Origin: Streptomyces fradiae ATCC 10745 = DSM 40063
Lineage (GTDB): Bacteria > Actinomycetota > Actinomycetes > Streptomycetales > Streptomycetaceae
DNA length: 64,000 bases
Assembly: GCF_008704425.1 (NCBI RefSeq)
Contig: NZ_CP023696.1
Coordinates: 916,501 to 980,500, forward strand
Direction: 5' to 3'
Of the stretch, positions 20,928 to 30,372 are shown one piece after another. A program made the translations under genes and the position numbers. The notes beneath the pieces are model-generated. The model worked only from the letters and a program-made list of their open reading frames with translations. It had not been told where the DNA came from and searched no databases. Position 1 is the first letter of the stretch, and every line of letters begins with the position of its first letter.

Positions 20928-22022
20928 TCACGTGCCGAACAGCCCCGGCTGCCCGGCCGCCGGTCCGGCCCCCCTCGGCGGCACCATTCCGAGGTGGGCC
21001 CAGGCGGCCGGGGTGGCCACGCGGCCGCGCGGGGTGCGGGCGAGCAGCCCCTCCCGTACGAGGAAGGGTTCCGCGACCTCCTCGACGGTCTCCCGCTCCT
21101 CGCCGACGGCGACGGCGAGCGTCGACAGGCCGACGGGCCCGCCGCCGAACAGCTTCAGCAGCGCCTCCAGGACGGCGCGGTCCAGCCGGTCCAGGCCGCG
21201 GGCGTCCACCTCGTACACGCCGAGGGCGGTCGCGGCGATCTCGCGGGTGATGGTGCCGTCGGCCCTGACCTGGGCGTAGTCGCGGACGCGGCGCAGCAGC
21301 CGGTTGGCGATGCGGGGCGTGCCGCGGGAGCGGCCGGCGATCTCGGCGGCGCCCGCCGTGTCGATCTCCACGTCGAGCAGGCGGGCGGAGCGGTGGACGA
21401 CGCGCTCCAGCTCGGCGGGGGCGTAGAACTCCATGTGCGCGGTGAAGCCGAAGCGGTCGCGCAGCGGCGGCGGGAGGAGTCCGGCGCGGGTGGTGGCGCC
21501 GACGAGGGTGAAGGGGGGCAGCTCCAGCGGGATGGCGGTGGCTCCGGGGCCCTTGCCGACGATCACGTCGACGCGGAAGTCCTCCATGGCCATGTACAGC
21601 ATCTCCTCGGCGGGCCGGGACATGCGGTGGATCTCGTCGAGGAAGAGGACCTCCCCCTCCTGGAGGGAGGAGAGGATCGAGGCGAGGTCGCCGGCGTGCT
21701 GGATGGCGGGACCGGAGGTGATCCGGATGGGGGCGCCCATCTCGGCCGCGATGATCATGGACAGGGTGGTCTTGCCGAGGCCGGGGGCGCCGGAGAGCAG
21801 GACGTGGTCGGCGGTGGCCCCGCGGGCGCGGGCGGCCTTGAGGACGAGGTCGAGCTGCTCGCGGACCTTCTCCTGGCCGATGAACTCGTCCAGGTCCCTG
21901 GGGCGCAGCGCCGCTTCGACGGCCTGGTCGTCGCGGTCGGCGACGGACCCCACCAGCCGCTCCCCGGCGGGGTCGGCGAGCCGCTCGGGGGCGGTCGCGT
22001 CGCTCGTGTCGTCCCAGTTCAC
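20928..22022 (-). CDS. ruvB: Holliday junction branch migration ATPase RuvB
   Basis: 364 residues from GTG 22022 with GAGGAG eight bases upstream. Walker [10 protein letters not shown], Walker B LFLDEIHR, sensor [10 protein letters not shown] and the C-terminal winged-helix domain are present. It is the motor of the RuvAB branch-migration complex. Last gene of ruvC-ruvA-ruvB; 49 bases separate it from ruvA. Confidence 0.97.
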   Translation of the reverse strand: MNWDDTSDATAPERLADPAGERLVGSVADRDDQAVEAALRPRDLDEFIGQEKVREQLDLVLKAARARGATADHVLLSGAPGLGKTTLSMIIAAEMGAPIRITSGPAIQHAGDLASILSSLQEGEVLFLDEIHRMSRPAEEMLYMAMEDFRVDVIVGKGPGATAIPLELPPFTLVGATTRAGLLPPPLRDRFGFTAHMEFYAPAELERVVHRSARLLDVEIDTAGAAEIAGRSRGTPRIANRLLRRVRDYAQVRADGTITREIAATALGVYEVDARGLDRLDRAVLEALLKLFGGGPVGLSTLAVAVGEERETVEEVAEPFLVREGLLARTPRGRVATPAAWAHLGMVPPRGAGPAAGQPGLFGT

Positions 22023-22071
22023 TGAACGTCTCCTCGCGGTGGTGGTGGGGGGGCGGCCGGGCGGGGCCGGG

Positions 22072-22677
22072 TCAGCGGGCGCGGTTGAGGGTCTGGAGGG
22101 CGGCCTTCAGCAGGGCGCCGATCTGCGGCTCGCCGCCGGCGGCCTCGGCCTGCGGGGCGACGGCGTCGACGGCGTCGTCGGCCTCGCGGGCGGCGTAGCC
22201 GAGCCCGACCAGGGCGGCGTGGAGCTGGTCGCGCCAGCCGGGGGCGCCGGCGGTGGCGGGGCGGGCCGTGCCGACGGGGGCGCCCAGCCGGTCCTTCAGC
22301 TCCAGCAGGAGCTTCTGCGCGCCCTTCTTGCCGATGCCGGGGACGGCCGTGAGGGCCTTCTCGTCGCCGGAGGCGACGGCGGCGCGCAGGGCGTCGGGGG
22401 TGTGGACGGCGAGCATGGCCTGGGCGAGGCGGGGGCCGACGCCGCTGGCGGTCTGGAGCAGTTCGAAGACCTGCCGCGCGTCGTCGTCGGCGAAGCCGTA
22501 GAGCGTGAGGGAATCCTCACGGACCACCAGGGAGGTGTGGAGGCGCGCCTCCTGACCGATCCTCAGCGTGGCGATGGTGTCGGGCGTGCACTGGACGGAC
22601 ATGCCGACGCCGCCGACTTCGACGACGGCGGTGGTGGGGGCGAGGGCGGCGACCGGGCCGGTGACGAAGGCGATCAT
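22072..22677 (-). CDS. ruvA: Holliday junction branch migration protein RuvA
   Basis: 201 residues. The OB-fold N-terminus begins [23 protein letters not shown]. Two helix-hairpin-helix motifs ([14 protein letters not shown] and [17 protein letters not shown]) and the C-terminal RuvB-contact domain follow. Its ATG overlaps the ruvC stop (ATGA). Confidence 0.96.
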   Translation of the reverse strand: MIAFVTGPVAALAPTTAVVEVGGVGMSVQCTPDTIATLRIGQEARLHTSLVVREDSLTLYGFADDDARQVFELLQTASGVGPRLAQAMLAVHTPDALRAAVASGDEKALTAVPGIGKKGAQKLLLELKDRLGAPVGTARPATAGAPGWRDQLHAALVGLGYAAREADDAVDAVAPQAEAAGGEPQIGALLKAALQTLNRAR

Positions 22678-23216
22678 GCGGTGCGGCCTTTCGGGGCGTT
22701 CTGGGCGTGCTGGGCGGCGACCGCCCGCTGGAGCCGGTTCTGCGCGGGGGCGCGCCAGATGTGGCAGATGGCGAGGGCGAGGGCGTCGGCGGCGTCGGCG
22801 GGCCTGGGCGGCGCGGCGAGCCGCAGGAGGCGGGTGACCATGGCGCCGACCTGGGCCTTGTCGGCGCGGCCGCTGCCGGTGACGGCGGCCTTGACCTCGC
22901 TGGGCGTGTGCAGGGCGACGGGGATGCCGCGGCGGGCGGCGCAGAGCATGGCGACGGCGCTGGCCTGGGCGGTGCCCATCACCGTACGGACGTTGTGCTG
23001 GCTGAACACCCGCTCGACGGCGACCAGTTCGGGCCGGTGGGTGTCGAGCCACTCCTCCAGGCCGCGCTCGATGGCGACGAGGCGGTGGCCGATGTCGGCG
23101 TCGGCGGGGGTGCGGACGACGCCCACGCCGAGCATGGTCAGCGGGCGTCCCGCGACCCCCTCGACGACGCCGACCCCGCACCGGGTCAGCCCCGGGTCCA
23201 CCCCTAGCACGCGCAC
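22674..23216 (-). CDS. ruvC: Crossover junction endodeoxyribonuclease RuvC
   Basis: 180 residues from GTG 23216 (read [14 protein letters not shown]) with AAGGAGG six bases upstream; an upstream extension is non-conserved. The acidic catalytic residues are in place: Asp in VDPGLT, Glu in AVERVF, and the C-terminal Asp pair in [15 protein letters not shown]. It resolves Holliday junctions processed by RuvAB. Confidence 0.96.
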   Translation of the reverse strand: MRVLGVDPGLTRCGVGVVEGVAGRPLTMLGVGVVRTPADADIGHRLVAIERGLEEWLDTHRPELVAVERVFSQHNVRTVMGTAQASAVAMLCAARRGIPVALHTPSEVKAAVTGSGRADKAQVGAMVTRLLRLAAPPRPADAADALALAICHIWRAPAQNRLQRAVAAQHAQNAPKGRTA

Positions 23217-23302
23217 GCGGCCCCTCCTTCGTCCCTGTGCCGGCTCCCGCCGGGCGGTGCCCTCGTGTTCCCGCAGGCTATCGGCTGGGTCCGACAACGC
23301 GG

Positions 23303-23330
23303 CGGGCCGACGGGGTGTCCCGTCGGCCCG
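23303..23330 (-). terminator. Terminator downstream of yebC
   Basis: 12-bp arms CGGGCCGACGGG and CCCGTCGGCCCG with a GTGT loop, between the yebC stop (23381) and the ruvC start. Confidence 0.8.
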
Positions 23331-23380
23331 TGGGCGCGGCTGTCAGGCGGTGCCGCCGCAGAAGTCCCGCACGCGGCGGA

Positions 23381-24133
23381 TCAGGCGTCGACCTTCGCCA
23401 TGACGTCGTCGGAGACGTCGAAGTTGGCGAAGACGTTCTGCACGTCGTCGCTGTCCTCCAGCGCGTCGATCAGCTTGAAGATCTTGCGGGCGCCCTCCTC
23501 GTCCAGCTCGACCTGCATGGTCGGGACGAAGCTGGCCTCGGCCGACTCGTAGTCGACGCCGGCCTCCTGGAGGGCGGTGCGGACCGCGACCAGGTCGGTG
23601 GCCTCGCTGATCACCTCGAAGGTCTCACCGAGGTCGTTGACCTCCTCGGCGCCCGCGTCGAGGACCGCGCCGAGCACGTCGTCCTCGGTCAGGTCGCCCT
23701 TGGGGACGATCACGACGCCCTTGCGGTTGAAGAGGTACGACACGGAGCCGGGGTCGGCCATGGAGCCGCCGTTGCGGGTCATGGCGACGCGGACGTCCGA
23801 GGCGGCGCGGTTGCGGTTGTCGGTGAGGCACTCGATGAGCACCGCGACACCGTTCGGGCCGTAGCCCTCGTACATGATCGTCTCGTAGTCGGCGCCGCCG
23901 GCCTCCTGGCCGGAACCGCGCTTGACCGCCGAGTCGATGTTCTTGTTCGGAACAGAGCTCTTCTTCGCCTTCTGAATGGCGTCGTAGAGCGTCGGGTTAC
24001 CGTCGGGGTCGCCGCCGCCGGTGCGGGCGGCGACCTCGATGTTCTTGATCAGCTTCGCGAAGAGCTTGCCGCGCTTGGCGTCGATCACGGCCTTCTTGTG
24101 CTTCGTCGTAGCCCATTTAGAGTGGCCGGACAT
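23381..24133 (-). CDS. yebC: YebC/PmpR family protein
   Basis: 250 residues with GAAGGAG upstream of ATG 24133. The family start [25 protein letters not shown] and the [20 protein letters not shown] segment are intact. Members have been called transcriptional regulators; recent work on the family points to a role in translation of difficult motifs. The gene precedes ruvC in many bacteria, as here. Confidence 0.95.
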   Translation of the reverse strand: MSGHSKWATTKHKKAVIDAKRGKLFAKLIKNIEVAARTGGGDPDGNPTLYDAIQKAKKSSVPNKNIDSAVKRGSGQEAGGADYETIMYEGYGPNGVAVLIECLTDNRNRAASDVRVAMTRNGGSMADPGSVSYLFNRKGVVIVPKGDLTEDDVLGAVLDAGAEEVNDLGETFEVISEATDLVAVRTALQEAGVDYESAEASFVPTMQVELDEEGARKIFKLIDALEDSDDVQNVFANFDVSDDVMAKVDA

Positions 24134-24192
24134 CTGCCTGTCTCCTTCGCGTAACCAAATTCCGAGCGAACCCGAGAGATCCTACCGGGATC

Positions 24193-24786
24193 TCACACGC
24201 GGGCGGAGCGCACCATGTCGACGAAGAGGGCGTGCACCCGGTGGTCGCCGGTCAGTTCCGGATGGAACGAGGTGGCGATCGCGTTGCCCTGCCGTACGGC
24301 CACGATGTGGCCGTCGTACTCGGCGAGGACCTCGGCGGCGGCGCCGACCGACTCGACCCAGGGGGCGCGGATGAAGACGCCCTGCACGGGGCCGCCGTCG
24401 ATGCCGGCGACGTCGACGCGGGCCTCGAAGGACTCGTTCTGCCGCCCGAAGGCGTTGCGGCGGACGATCATGTCGATGCCGCCCCAGGTCTCCTGGCCGG
24501 ACCGGGGGTCGAGGATCTTGTCCGCGAGCATGATCAGGCCGGCGCAGGTGCCGTAGACCGGCAGGCCCTCGGCGATGCGCGCGCGCAGCGGCTCCGCCAT
24601 GCCGAACAGGTCCGCCAGCTTGGAGATGGTGGTGGACTCGCCGCCCGGTACGACCAGGCCGTCGACCTCGGCGAGCTCCTCGGGGCGCCGGACCGGCCTG
24701 GCCACGGCGTCCGCCGCGGCCAGGGCGATCAGGTGCTCCCGTACGTCGCCCTGGAGGGCCAGGACGCCGATGACGGGGGTGGTCAT
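24193..24786 (-). CDS. pdxT: Pyridoxal 5'-phosphate synthase glutaminase subunit PdxT
   Basis: 197 residues. A class I glutamine amidotransferase with the nucleophile in [10 protein letters not shown] (Cys) and the His/Glu pair in [13 protein letters not shown]; the GGESTT oxyanion motif is present. It supplies ammonia to PdxS for PLP synthesis. Four bases separate it from pdxS. Confidence 0.96.
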   Translation of the reverse strand: MTTPVIGVLALQGDVREHLIALAAADAVARPVRRPEELAEVDGLVVPGGESTTISKLADLFGMAEPLRARIAEGLPVYGTCAGLIMLADKILDPRSGQETWGGIDMIVRRNAFGRQNESFEARVDVAGIDGGPVQGVFIRAPWVESVGAAAEVLAEYDGHIVAVRQGNAIATSFHPELTGDHRVHALFVDMVRSARV

Positions 24787-24790
24787 GCCG

Positions 24791-25705
24791 TTACCAGCCC
24801 CGGTTCGCGTAGCGCTCGGACTCGGGGAGGGTGTCGCAGTTGATGCCCACCATGGCCTCGCCCAGGTTGCGGGAGGCGTCCGCGACGATCTTCGGGTCGT
24901 CGTAGAAGGTGGTGGCCTTCACGATGGCGGCGGCGCGCTTGGCCGGGTCGCCGGACTTGAAGATGCCGGAGCCGACGAAGACGCCCTCGGCACCGAGCTG
25001 GCGCATCAGCGCGGCGTCGGCCGGGGTGGCGACACCGCCGGCGGAGAACAGCACGACCGGCAGCTTGCCGAGCTCGGCGACCTCCTTGACCAGCTCGTAC
25101 GGGGCGCGCAGCTCCTTGGCGGCGGCGTACAGCTCGTTGTTGTCGTAGCCGCGCAGCCGGGCGATCTCGTTCTTGATCTGGCGCAGGTGGCGGACGGCCT
25201 CGACCACGTTGCCGGTGCCGGCCTCGCCCTTGGAGCGGATCATGGCCGCGCCCTCGGCGATACGGCGCAGGGCCTCGCCCAGGTTGGTGGCGCCGCACAC
25301 GAAGGGGGTGGTGAACGCCCACTTGTCGGAGTGGTTCACCTCGTCGGCCGGGGTGAGGACCTCGGACTCGTCGATGTAGTCCACGCCGAGGGACTGCAGG
25401 ACCTGGGCCTCGACGAAGTGGCCGATGCGGGACTTGGCCATGACCGGGATCGAGACGGCGTCGATGATGCCCTCGATCATGTCCGGGTCGGACATGCGGG
25501 CCACGCCGCCGTCCTTGCGGATGTCGGCGGGGACGCGCTCGAGCGCCATGACGGCGACGGCGCCGGCGTCCTCGGCGATCTTGGCCTGCTCCGGCGTGAC
25601 GACGTCCATGATCACGCCGCCCTTGAGCTGCTCGGCCATGCCGCGCTTCACACGCGCGGTGCCGGTCTCGGGGGCCTGCGGGGTGGTGGTGGGCGTGGTG
25701 GACAC
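24791..25705 (-). CDS. pdxS: Pyridoxal 5'-phosphate synthase lyase subunit PdxS
   Basis: 304 residues from GTG 25705 ([15 protein letters not shown]) with GAGG seven bases upstream. Conserved blocks [17 protein letters not shown], the active-site Lys region [16 protein letters not shown] and [16 protein letters not shown] are present. It condenses ribose 5-phosphate, glyceraldehyde 3-phosphate and ammonia into PLP. It leads a two-gene operon with pdxT. The 276 bases upstream (25706-25981) contain no gene. Confidence 0.96.
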   Translation of the reverse strand: MSTTPTTTPQAPETGTARVKRGMAEQLKGGVIMDVVTPEQAKIAEDAGAVAVMALERVPADIRKDGGVARMSDPDMIEGIIDAVSIPVMAKSRIGHFVEAQVLQSLGVDYIDESEVLTPADEVNHSDKWAFTTPFVCGATNLGEALRRIAEGAAMIRSKGEAGTGNVVEAVRHLRQIKNEIARLRGYDNNELYAAAKELRAPYELVKEVAELGKLPVVLFSAGGVATPADAALMRQLGAEGVFVGSGIFKSGDPAKRAAAIVKATTFYDDPKIVADASRNLGEAMVGINCDTLPESERYANRGW

Positions 25706-25981
25706 GTCAGACCTCACTCGGGGAAACGGGGCGGGTCGAAGGACCCGGGGGAAACGACATTGGTGAGGAAACACGTCCCGACCAGTCCACAGCAAGGGCC
25801 AATGAGGAGCCGGTGGCTCGTTTTCAGGTGGCCGGATCTCGCCCATGCAGCCGAGGCCGGGCGGTCGGGCCCCGCTCGCCCGTCCGTCCGCGCCGCCCAG
25901 ACCTGCCCCGCCCGCCCGTGCCCGCCCGCCCGTGCCCGTCGCTCAGGCCGGGCGGTCGAGCCGGGCGGTCAGGTCGGCGGC

Positions 25982-26524
25982 TCAGGCCGGGCGGTCCGCC
26001 AGCGCGGTCGGCGGCTCGTCGTCCATCTCGAACGCCATCGGGAACGGCGCGTGCCCGGCCAGCCGGAACCACCGCACCTTCCGGTGCCGCCGCAGCGCCC
26101 GCGCCGCCCGCACGGCGTCGTTGTGGAACCGCCGCGCCATCGGCACCCTGCGCACCGCCGCGGCCAGCTCGCCGAGCGCCTCCGCCCCGCCGGGCGCCTC
26201 CCGTACCGCCTCCGTCTGCTCCGGCTCGCCGAGCACCGCCCGCAGGGCCTGGCTCAGGTCGCTCTCGGCGACCTCCCGCTGCTCCTCCTCGGCCTGCCGC
26301 GCGGCGTGCGCGGCCTGGTAGAGCACGATGGACGCCGCCGGGTCGAGCACCCCCGACGTGGCCAGCTCCTGGGCGACCGAGGCGCGCCGCAGGAGCTGGG
26401 CGTCCAGCGCGGCGCGCGCGGCGTCGATGCGGGCGTGCAGCCGGTCGAGCCGCCCCGCGGTCCAGCTCAGGTACAGGCCGACGGCGACGAGGGCGACGGC
26501 GATCCAGATCAACGTTTCGGTCAC
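25982..26524 (-). CDS. Conserved single-pass membrane protein
   Basis: 180 residues from GTG 26524. One N-terminal TM helix (LIWIAVALVAVGLYLSW) is followed by a long helix (RLDRLHARIDAARAALDAQLLRRASVAQELA) whose heptad-like pattern recalls the LemA family, then a region ending in FRLAGHAPFPMAFEMDDEPP. It is conserved in this position in streptomycetes as far as I recall. Function unknown. Confidence 0.75.
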   Translation of the reverse strand: MTETLIWIAVALVAVGLYLSWTAGRLDRLHARIDAARAALDAQLLRRASVAQELATSGVLDPAASIVLYQAAHAARQAEEEQREVAESDLSQALRAVLGEPEQTEAVREAPGGAEALGELAAAVRRVPMARRFHNDAVRAARALRRHRKVRWFRLAGHAPFPMAFEMDDEPPTALADRPA

Positions 26525-26535
26525 GGGCGGCAAGG

Positions 26536-27291
26536 CTACCGGGGCGCCCCCGAGGTTCCTCCGCCCACCGGCATGGCGCCCTCCCACACCGACCGGTCGT
26601 GCGCGAACACCACGCGGCCGGCCCCCAGGGCGGCCAGCCGGTCCAGCCACGGCCGGTACGGGACGGGCCCGAGGCGGCCTCCCGCACCGTCCGGATCGTC
26701 GAGCACCGCCCGGCGGGCCATCTCGTCCGACGCGAACCCGGACGCGAGGTCGAACGCCTGCCCCGCCAGCACGGTCACCCCCGCGGGCCCCGCCACGGCC
26801 AGCGACTGGTGCCCGTCCGTGTGGCCGGGCGTGGGCAGCACGTGGACGCCCGGCCAGACCTCCGCCTCACCGTCCAGCTCCTCGTACCGCGCCCCGGGGA
26901 AGTCCACCAGCGCGTCGATGGTGTACCCGCCCGCCCGGGCCGCCGCCAGCTCCCGCCGCTGTACGAGTACGGGCCGCCCCGCCAGCAGCGGGTTGCCGCC
27001 GCAGTGGTCGAAGTGCAGATGGCAGTTGACGACCAGGTCGAGATCACCGGGCGCCACCCCGGCCTCCGCCAGCGCCCCCCGCAGATCGCGGCGCCTGGGC
27101 CGGTAGTGGTCCTCCGCCGCGGGGTCACCGCTCCCGACGCCCGTGTCGAACAGCAGCAGACCCGCCTCGTGCCGCACCAGGTACGCCAGCACCGGCTCCA
27201 CGCGCGGCCACGGCGTACCGGCCTCGTCGGCGGGCCGTGTGAAGTACCCCAGGTCCAGCCTGCGCACCGACGCGCCGTTCCCCCGCCCCAT
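26536..27291 (-). CDS. MBL-fold hydrolase, N-acyl-homoserine lactonase-like
   Basis: 251 residues. The metal site is complete: HLHFDHCGG near residue 90, HTDGHQSL, and a late His in VVFAHDRSVW. The overall order resembles the AHL-lactonase (AiiA-like) branch of MBL enzymes. The substrate is unknown; a gamma-butyrolactone or other lactone would be a reasonable test given streptomycete signalling, but that is speculation. It lies 16 bases downstream of pimA. Confidence 0.82.
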   Translation of the reverse strand: MGRGNGASVRRLDLGYFTRPADEAGTPWPRVEPVLAYLVRHEAGLLLFDTGVGSGDPAAEDHYRPRRRDLRGALAEAGVAPGDLDLVVNCHLHFDHCGGNPLLAGRPVLVQRRELAAARAGGYTIDALVDFPGARYEELDGEAEVWPGVHVLPTPGHTDGHQSLAVAGPAGVTVLAGQAFDLASGFASDEMARRAVLDDPDGAGGRLGPVPYRPWLDRLAALGAGRVVFAHDRSVWEGAMPVGGGTSGAPR

Positions 27292-27307
27292 GGGCGCCCC
27301 CTCCCGT

Positions 27308-28519
27308 CTAGTCGCGCCCCAGCCCCCACCGGGCCAGCAGCCCCGTCGTCCGCTCGTCCGTCGCCACCGACGCAGCGCCGTCCGTCACCGTCTCGTACAC
27401 CGCCAGGATGTCCGCGCCGACCGTCGACCAGTCGAACCGGCACACATGGGCGCTGCCCCGCGCGCGCAGCTCCTCCCGCCGCCGCGGGTCGCCCAGCAGC
27501 CGGATCGCGGCGTCCGCGAGGGCGTCGGCGTCCTCGTTGGCGAACAGCTCGCCCGCCTCGCCCTGGTCCAGCACCTGCGCGAACGCGTCCAGGTCGCTGG
27601 CGAGCACCGGGGCGCCCGCCGACAGCGCCTCGACCAGGATGATCCCGAAGCTCTCACCGCCCGTGTTGGGCGCCACGTACACGTCCACGCTGCGCAGCAG
27701 CCGCGCCTTGTCCTCGTCGCTGACCATCCCGAGGAACTCGACGTGCCGCCGCATGGAGGCCGGCAGCGACGCCACGGCCTCCTGCTCGTCGCCGCGCCCC
27801 GCGACCAGCAGCCTCGTGCCGGGGCGGGCCTCGAGGATCTTCGGCAGGGCCCGCATGAGCACCGGCAGGCCCTTGCGCGGCTCGTCGATCCGGCCGATGA
27901 AGCCGAGCGTCCCGCCCTCGGGTCTCCCGGCCCCGCCCCCGGAGGCGCCGCCCGCCCCCTCCGTCTGCCAGGCCGCCTTCGGCTCGGCCCGTGCGAAGAA
28001 GTCCACGTCGACGCCGTTGGGGATGACGACCGCGTCGCCGCCCAGGTGCTCCACGAGCGTCCGCCGCGCGTACTCGCTCACCGCGATGCGCGCGCTGATC
28101 TTCTCCAGCGCCGGCTGGAGGATCGGGTACGCCGCGATCATCGCCCGCGACCGGGGGTTGGAGGTGTGGAACGTCGCCACGATCGGGCCCTGCGCCGCCC
28201 AGCACGCCAGCAGCCCCAGCGACGGCGAGGCCGGCTCGTGGATGTGGATCACGTCGAACGTGCCGTCGTGCAGCCAGCGCCGCACCCGCGCCGCCGACAG
28301 GAACCCGAAGTTCAGCCGCGCCACCGACCCGTTGTAGGGGACCGGGACCGCCCGGCCCGCCGACACGACGTACGGCGGCAGCGGCGTCCCGTCGTCCGCC
28401 GGGGCCAGCACGGACACGTGGTGGCCGAGCCGGATGAGGTGCTCCGCGAGGTCGCGGATGTGGAACTGGACGCCGCCCGGCACGTCCCACGAGTACGGGC
28501 AGACGATGCCGATCCTCAC
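27308..28519 (-). CDS. pimA: GT4 glycosyltransferase, PimA-type phosphatidylinositol mannosyltransferase
   Basis: 403 residues from GTG 28519, overlapping the patA stop by four bases (GTGA). The GT-B start VRIGIVCPYSWDVPGGVQFH is PimA-like. The C-terminal nucleotide-sugar site carries FIGRIDEPRKGLPVLMRAL and the E-x7-E motif in GGESFGIILVEALSAG. A Gly/Ala/Glu-rich loop (about residues 175-195) interrupts the interdomain region. It transfers mannose to phosphatidyl-myo-inositol in mycobacteria; the synteny with patA and pgsA supports the same here. Confidence 0.9.
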   Translation of the reverse strand: MRIGIVCPYSWDVPGGVQFHIRDLAEHLIRLGHHVSVLAPADDGTPLPPYVVSAGRAVPVPYNGSVARLNFGFLSAARVRRWLHDGTFDVIHIHEPASPSLGLLACWAAQGPIVATFHTSNPRSRAMIAAYPILQPALEKISARIAVSEYARRTLVEHLGGDAVVIPNGVDVDFFARAEPKAAWQTEGAGGASGGGAGRPEGGTLGFIGRIDEPRKGLPVLMRALPKILEARPGTRLLVAGRGDEQEAVASLPASMRRHVEFLGMVSDEDKARLLRSVDVYVAPNTGGESFGIILVEALSAGAPVLASDLDAFAQVLDQGEAGELFANEDADALADAAIRLLGDPRRREELRARGSAHVCRFDWSTVGADILAVYETVTDGAASVATDERTTGLLARWGLGRD

Positions 28520-29427
28520 TTCGGTCCCTTCGCGGGGTCCAGGTCGGCGAGCCACAGCCGCTGGAGCATGTGCCAGTCCTCCGGGTGGTCGGCGATCCCG
28601 CCGGCGAAGGCGTCCGCCAGCGCCTGGGTCATCACGGCCGTCTTCTGCGCGCGGGTACCCGTTTCCGGCGGATCGACCGGCGGGTGCACCCGCCCGCGCA
28701 TCGTCGCCGTGTCGTCGTACCAGAGCGTGACCGGCAGCAGCAGCGCCCCGGTGTGCTGCGCGAGCAGCGCCGGGCCGGCGGGCATCCGCGCCCGCTCGCC
28801 GAAGAAGTCCACCTCCACGCCGGAGGAGGACAGGTCCCGGTCGGCGACCAGGCAGACCAGCCCGCCCGCCCGCAGCCGCCGCGCCAGCGCGCCGAAGGCG
28901 GAGCCGCCCGTGTGCGGCAGCACCTCCATGCCCAGCGACTCGCGGTACGCCACGAACCGGTCGTACAGCGACTCCGGCTTCAGCCGCTCCGCGACCGTGG
29001 TGAACGGCACGCCCAGCGACCGGGTCGCCCACACCCCGGCCAGGTCCCAGTTGGCCAGGTGCGGCAGCGCCAGCACCACGCCCCGCCCGGAGGCGAGGCC
29101 TTCCGTCAACAGGTGCACGTCCTTCACCTCGACGGAGCGGCCCACCCGCTCGGCGCTCCACGACGGCAGCCGGAAGGACTCCATCCAGTACCGCATGTAC
29201 GAGCGCATCCCGGCCCGCGACAGCTCCGCCAGCCGCTGCGGCGAGGCGTCCGGCACGACCCGCGCCAGGTTCGCCTCCAGCCGCAGCACGCCCTGCCCGC
29301 GCCGCCTCCACGCCGTGTCCGCGATCCGCCGGCCCAGGCCCGCGGCCACCGGCTCCGGCAGCTTGCGGACCGTCGCCCAGCCCAGCCCGTACAGGGCGTC
29401 CGTCAACCACTCCCCCACCGCGCTCAC
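28516..29427 (-). CDS. patA: Lysophospholipid-type acyltransferase (PatA/HtrB family)
   Basis: 303 residues. The acyltransferase motif H-x4-D is present as ALPHLANWDLAG, and ERLKPESLYDRFVAYRESLG is the HtrB/LpxL-like second block. In mycobacteria PatA acylates the mannose of PIMs. Its GTG start overlaps the pgsA stop (GTGA) and its stop overlaps pimA, so three genes are coupled. Confidence 0.88.
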   Translation of the reverse strand: MSAVGEWLTDALYGLGWATVRKLPEPVAAGLGRRIADTAWRRRGQGVLRLEANLARVVPDASPQRLAELSRAGMRSYMRYWMESFRLPSWSAERVGRSVEVKDVHLLTEGLASGRGVVLALPHLANWDLAGVWATRSLGVPFTTVAERLKPESLYDRFVAYRESLGMEVLPHTGGSAFGALARRLRAGGLVCLVADRDLSSSGVEVDFFGERARMPAGPALLAQHTGALLLPVTLWYDDTATMRGRVHPPVDPPETGTRAQKTAVMTQALADAFAGGIADHPEDWHMLQRLWLADLDPAKGPK

Positions 29428-30095
29428 GACGTGGCCCCGCTCCCCGTGGCCGCGCCGCCGGCCGCCGCGTCCGCCTCCGCCGCCTCACGCCGTACCGTCA
29501 CCACGCGCTGCCCCAGCGTCACCGCGCTGCCCACGGCCACCAGCCACAGCGCCACCGGCAGCAGCACCTGCACCCACGGCACGCCGAACGCGTGCAGCCC
29601 GGCCAGGCCCGCCGCGACCAGCGACACCACCAGCCGCTCGGCCCGCTCCACCAGGCCGTTCACCGCGACCGGCAGCCCGATGGACTCGCCCCGCGCCTTG
29701 GTGTACGACACGACCTGGCCACTCGCCAGGCAGAAGATCGACACCGCGCAGAGCACGTTGTCGTCACCGCCGCCCGCGTACCACAGCGCGAAGCCGCCGA
29801 AGATCGCCCCGTCGGCGACCCGGTCCAGCGTGGAGTCCAGGAAGGCCCCCCACCGGCTGGAGACCCCGGCCTGACGTGCCATGTTGCCGTCGACGAGGTC
29901 CGAGAACACGAACAGCGTGATCACGATCGTGCCCCAGAAGAACTCCCCGCGCGGGAAGAAGACCAGCGCACCCGCCACGACCCCCGCGGTCCCGACGAGC
30001 GTCACCGCGTCGGGGCTCACCCCGCGGCGGAGCAGAAACGCGGCGAACGGTGTGAGAACACGCGTGAAGAAAGCACGCGCGTACTTGTTCAGCAT
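29424..30095 (-). CDS. pgsA: Phosphatidylinositol phosphate synthase (CDP-alcohol phosphatidyltransferase)
   Basis: 223 residues from ATG 30095 (MLNKYARAFFTRV). The complete CDP-alcohol motif D-x2-DG-x2-AR-x8-G-x3-D-x3-D is visible across DLVDGNMARQAGV and GAFLDSTLDRVAD, and there are about six TM helices. It makes phosphatidylinositol phosphate from CDP-diacylglycerol and inositol phosphate, the precursor of PIM-type lipids made with patA and pimA. Confidence 0.92.
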   Translation of the reverse strand: MLNKYARAFFTRVLTPFAAFLLRRGVSPDAVTLVGTAGVVAGALVFFPRGEFFWGTIVITLFVFSDLVDGNMARQAGVSSRWGAFLDSTLDRVADGAIFGGFALWYAGGGDDNVLCAVSIFCLASGQVVSYTKARGESIGLPVAVNGLVERAERLVVSLVAAGLAGLHAFGVPWVQVLLPVALWLVAVGSAVTLGQRVVTVRREAAEADAAAGGAATGSGATS

Positions 30096-30372
30096 GGCCT
30101 TCCCGAGGGGTAGGTGTGCCGGGCGGCCCCGTCGGCCACCGGCTGGCCCATCGTAGCCACGCACCGCCCCGCCCCACCCCCGGGCACCCGCCGCACCCCC
30201 TCCGACGTCGGCGGACGGGCGCCGTATGGACGCGGCACCGGCGGAGTGGAAAGCTCGAAGGGACGACCGCGGGCACCACCGGAGCCCATCCCCAGGGGCC
30301 GCCCCGCCCACCCGCTCCCCCGCGCGCCCGCGCCCCCCACCTCACCGTTTCAGCCGATCGGGAGGAAGAACC
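30096..30372. other. Divergent intergenic region between pgsA and the EF-G-like gene
   Basis: 277 bases without a supported gene. It should contain divergent promoters; no convincing -35/-10 pair was identified. A GGAGGAAG ribosome-binding site precedes the rightward ATG at 30373. Confidence 0.4.
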
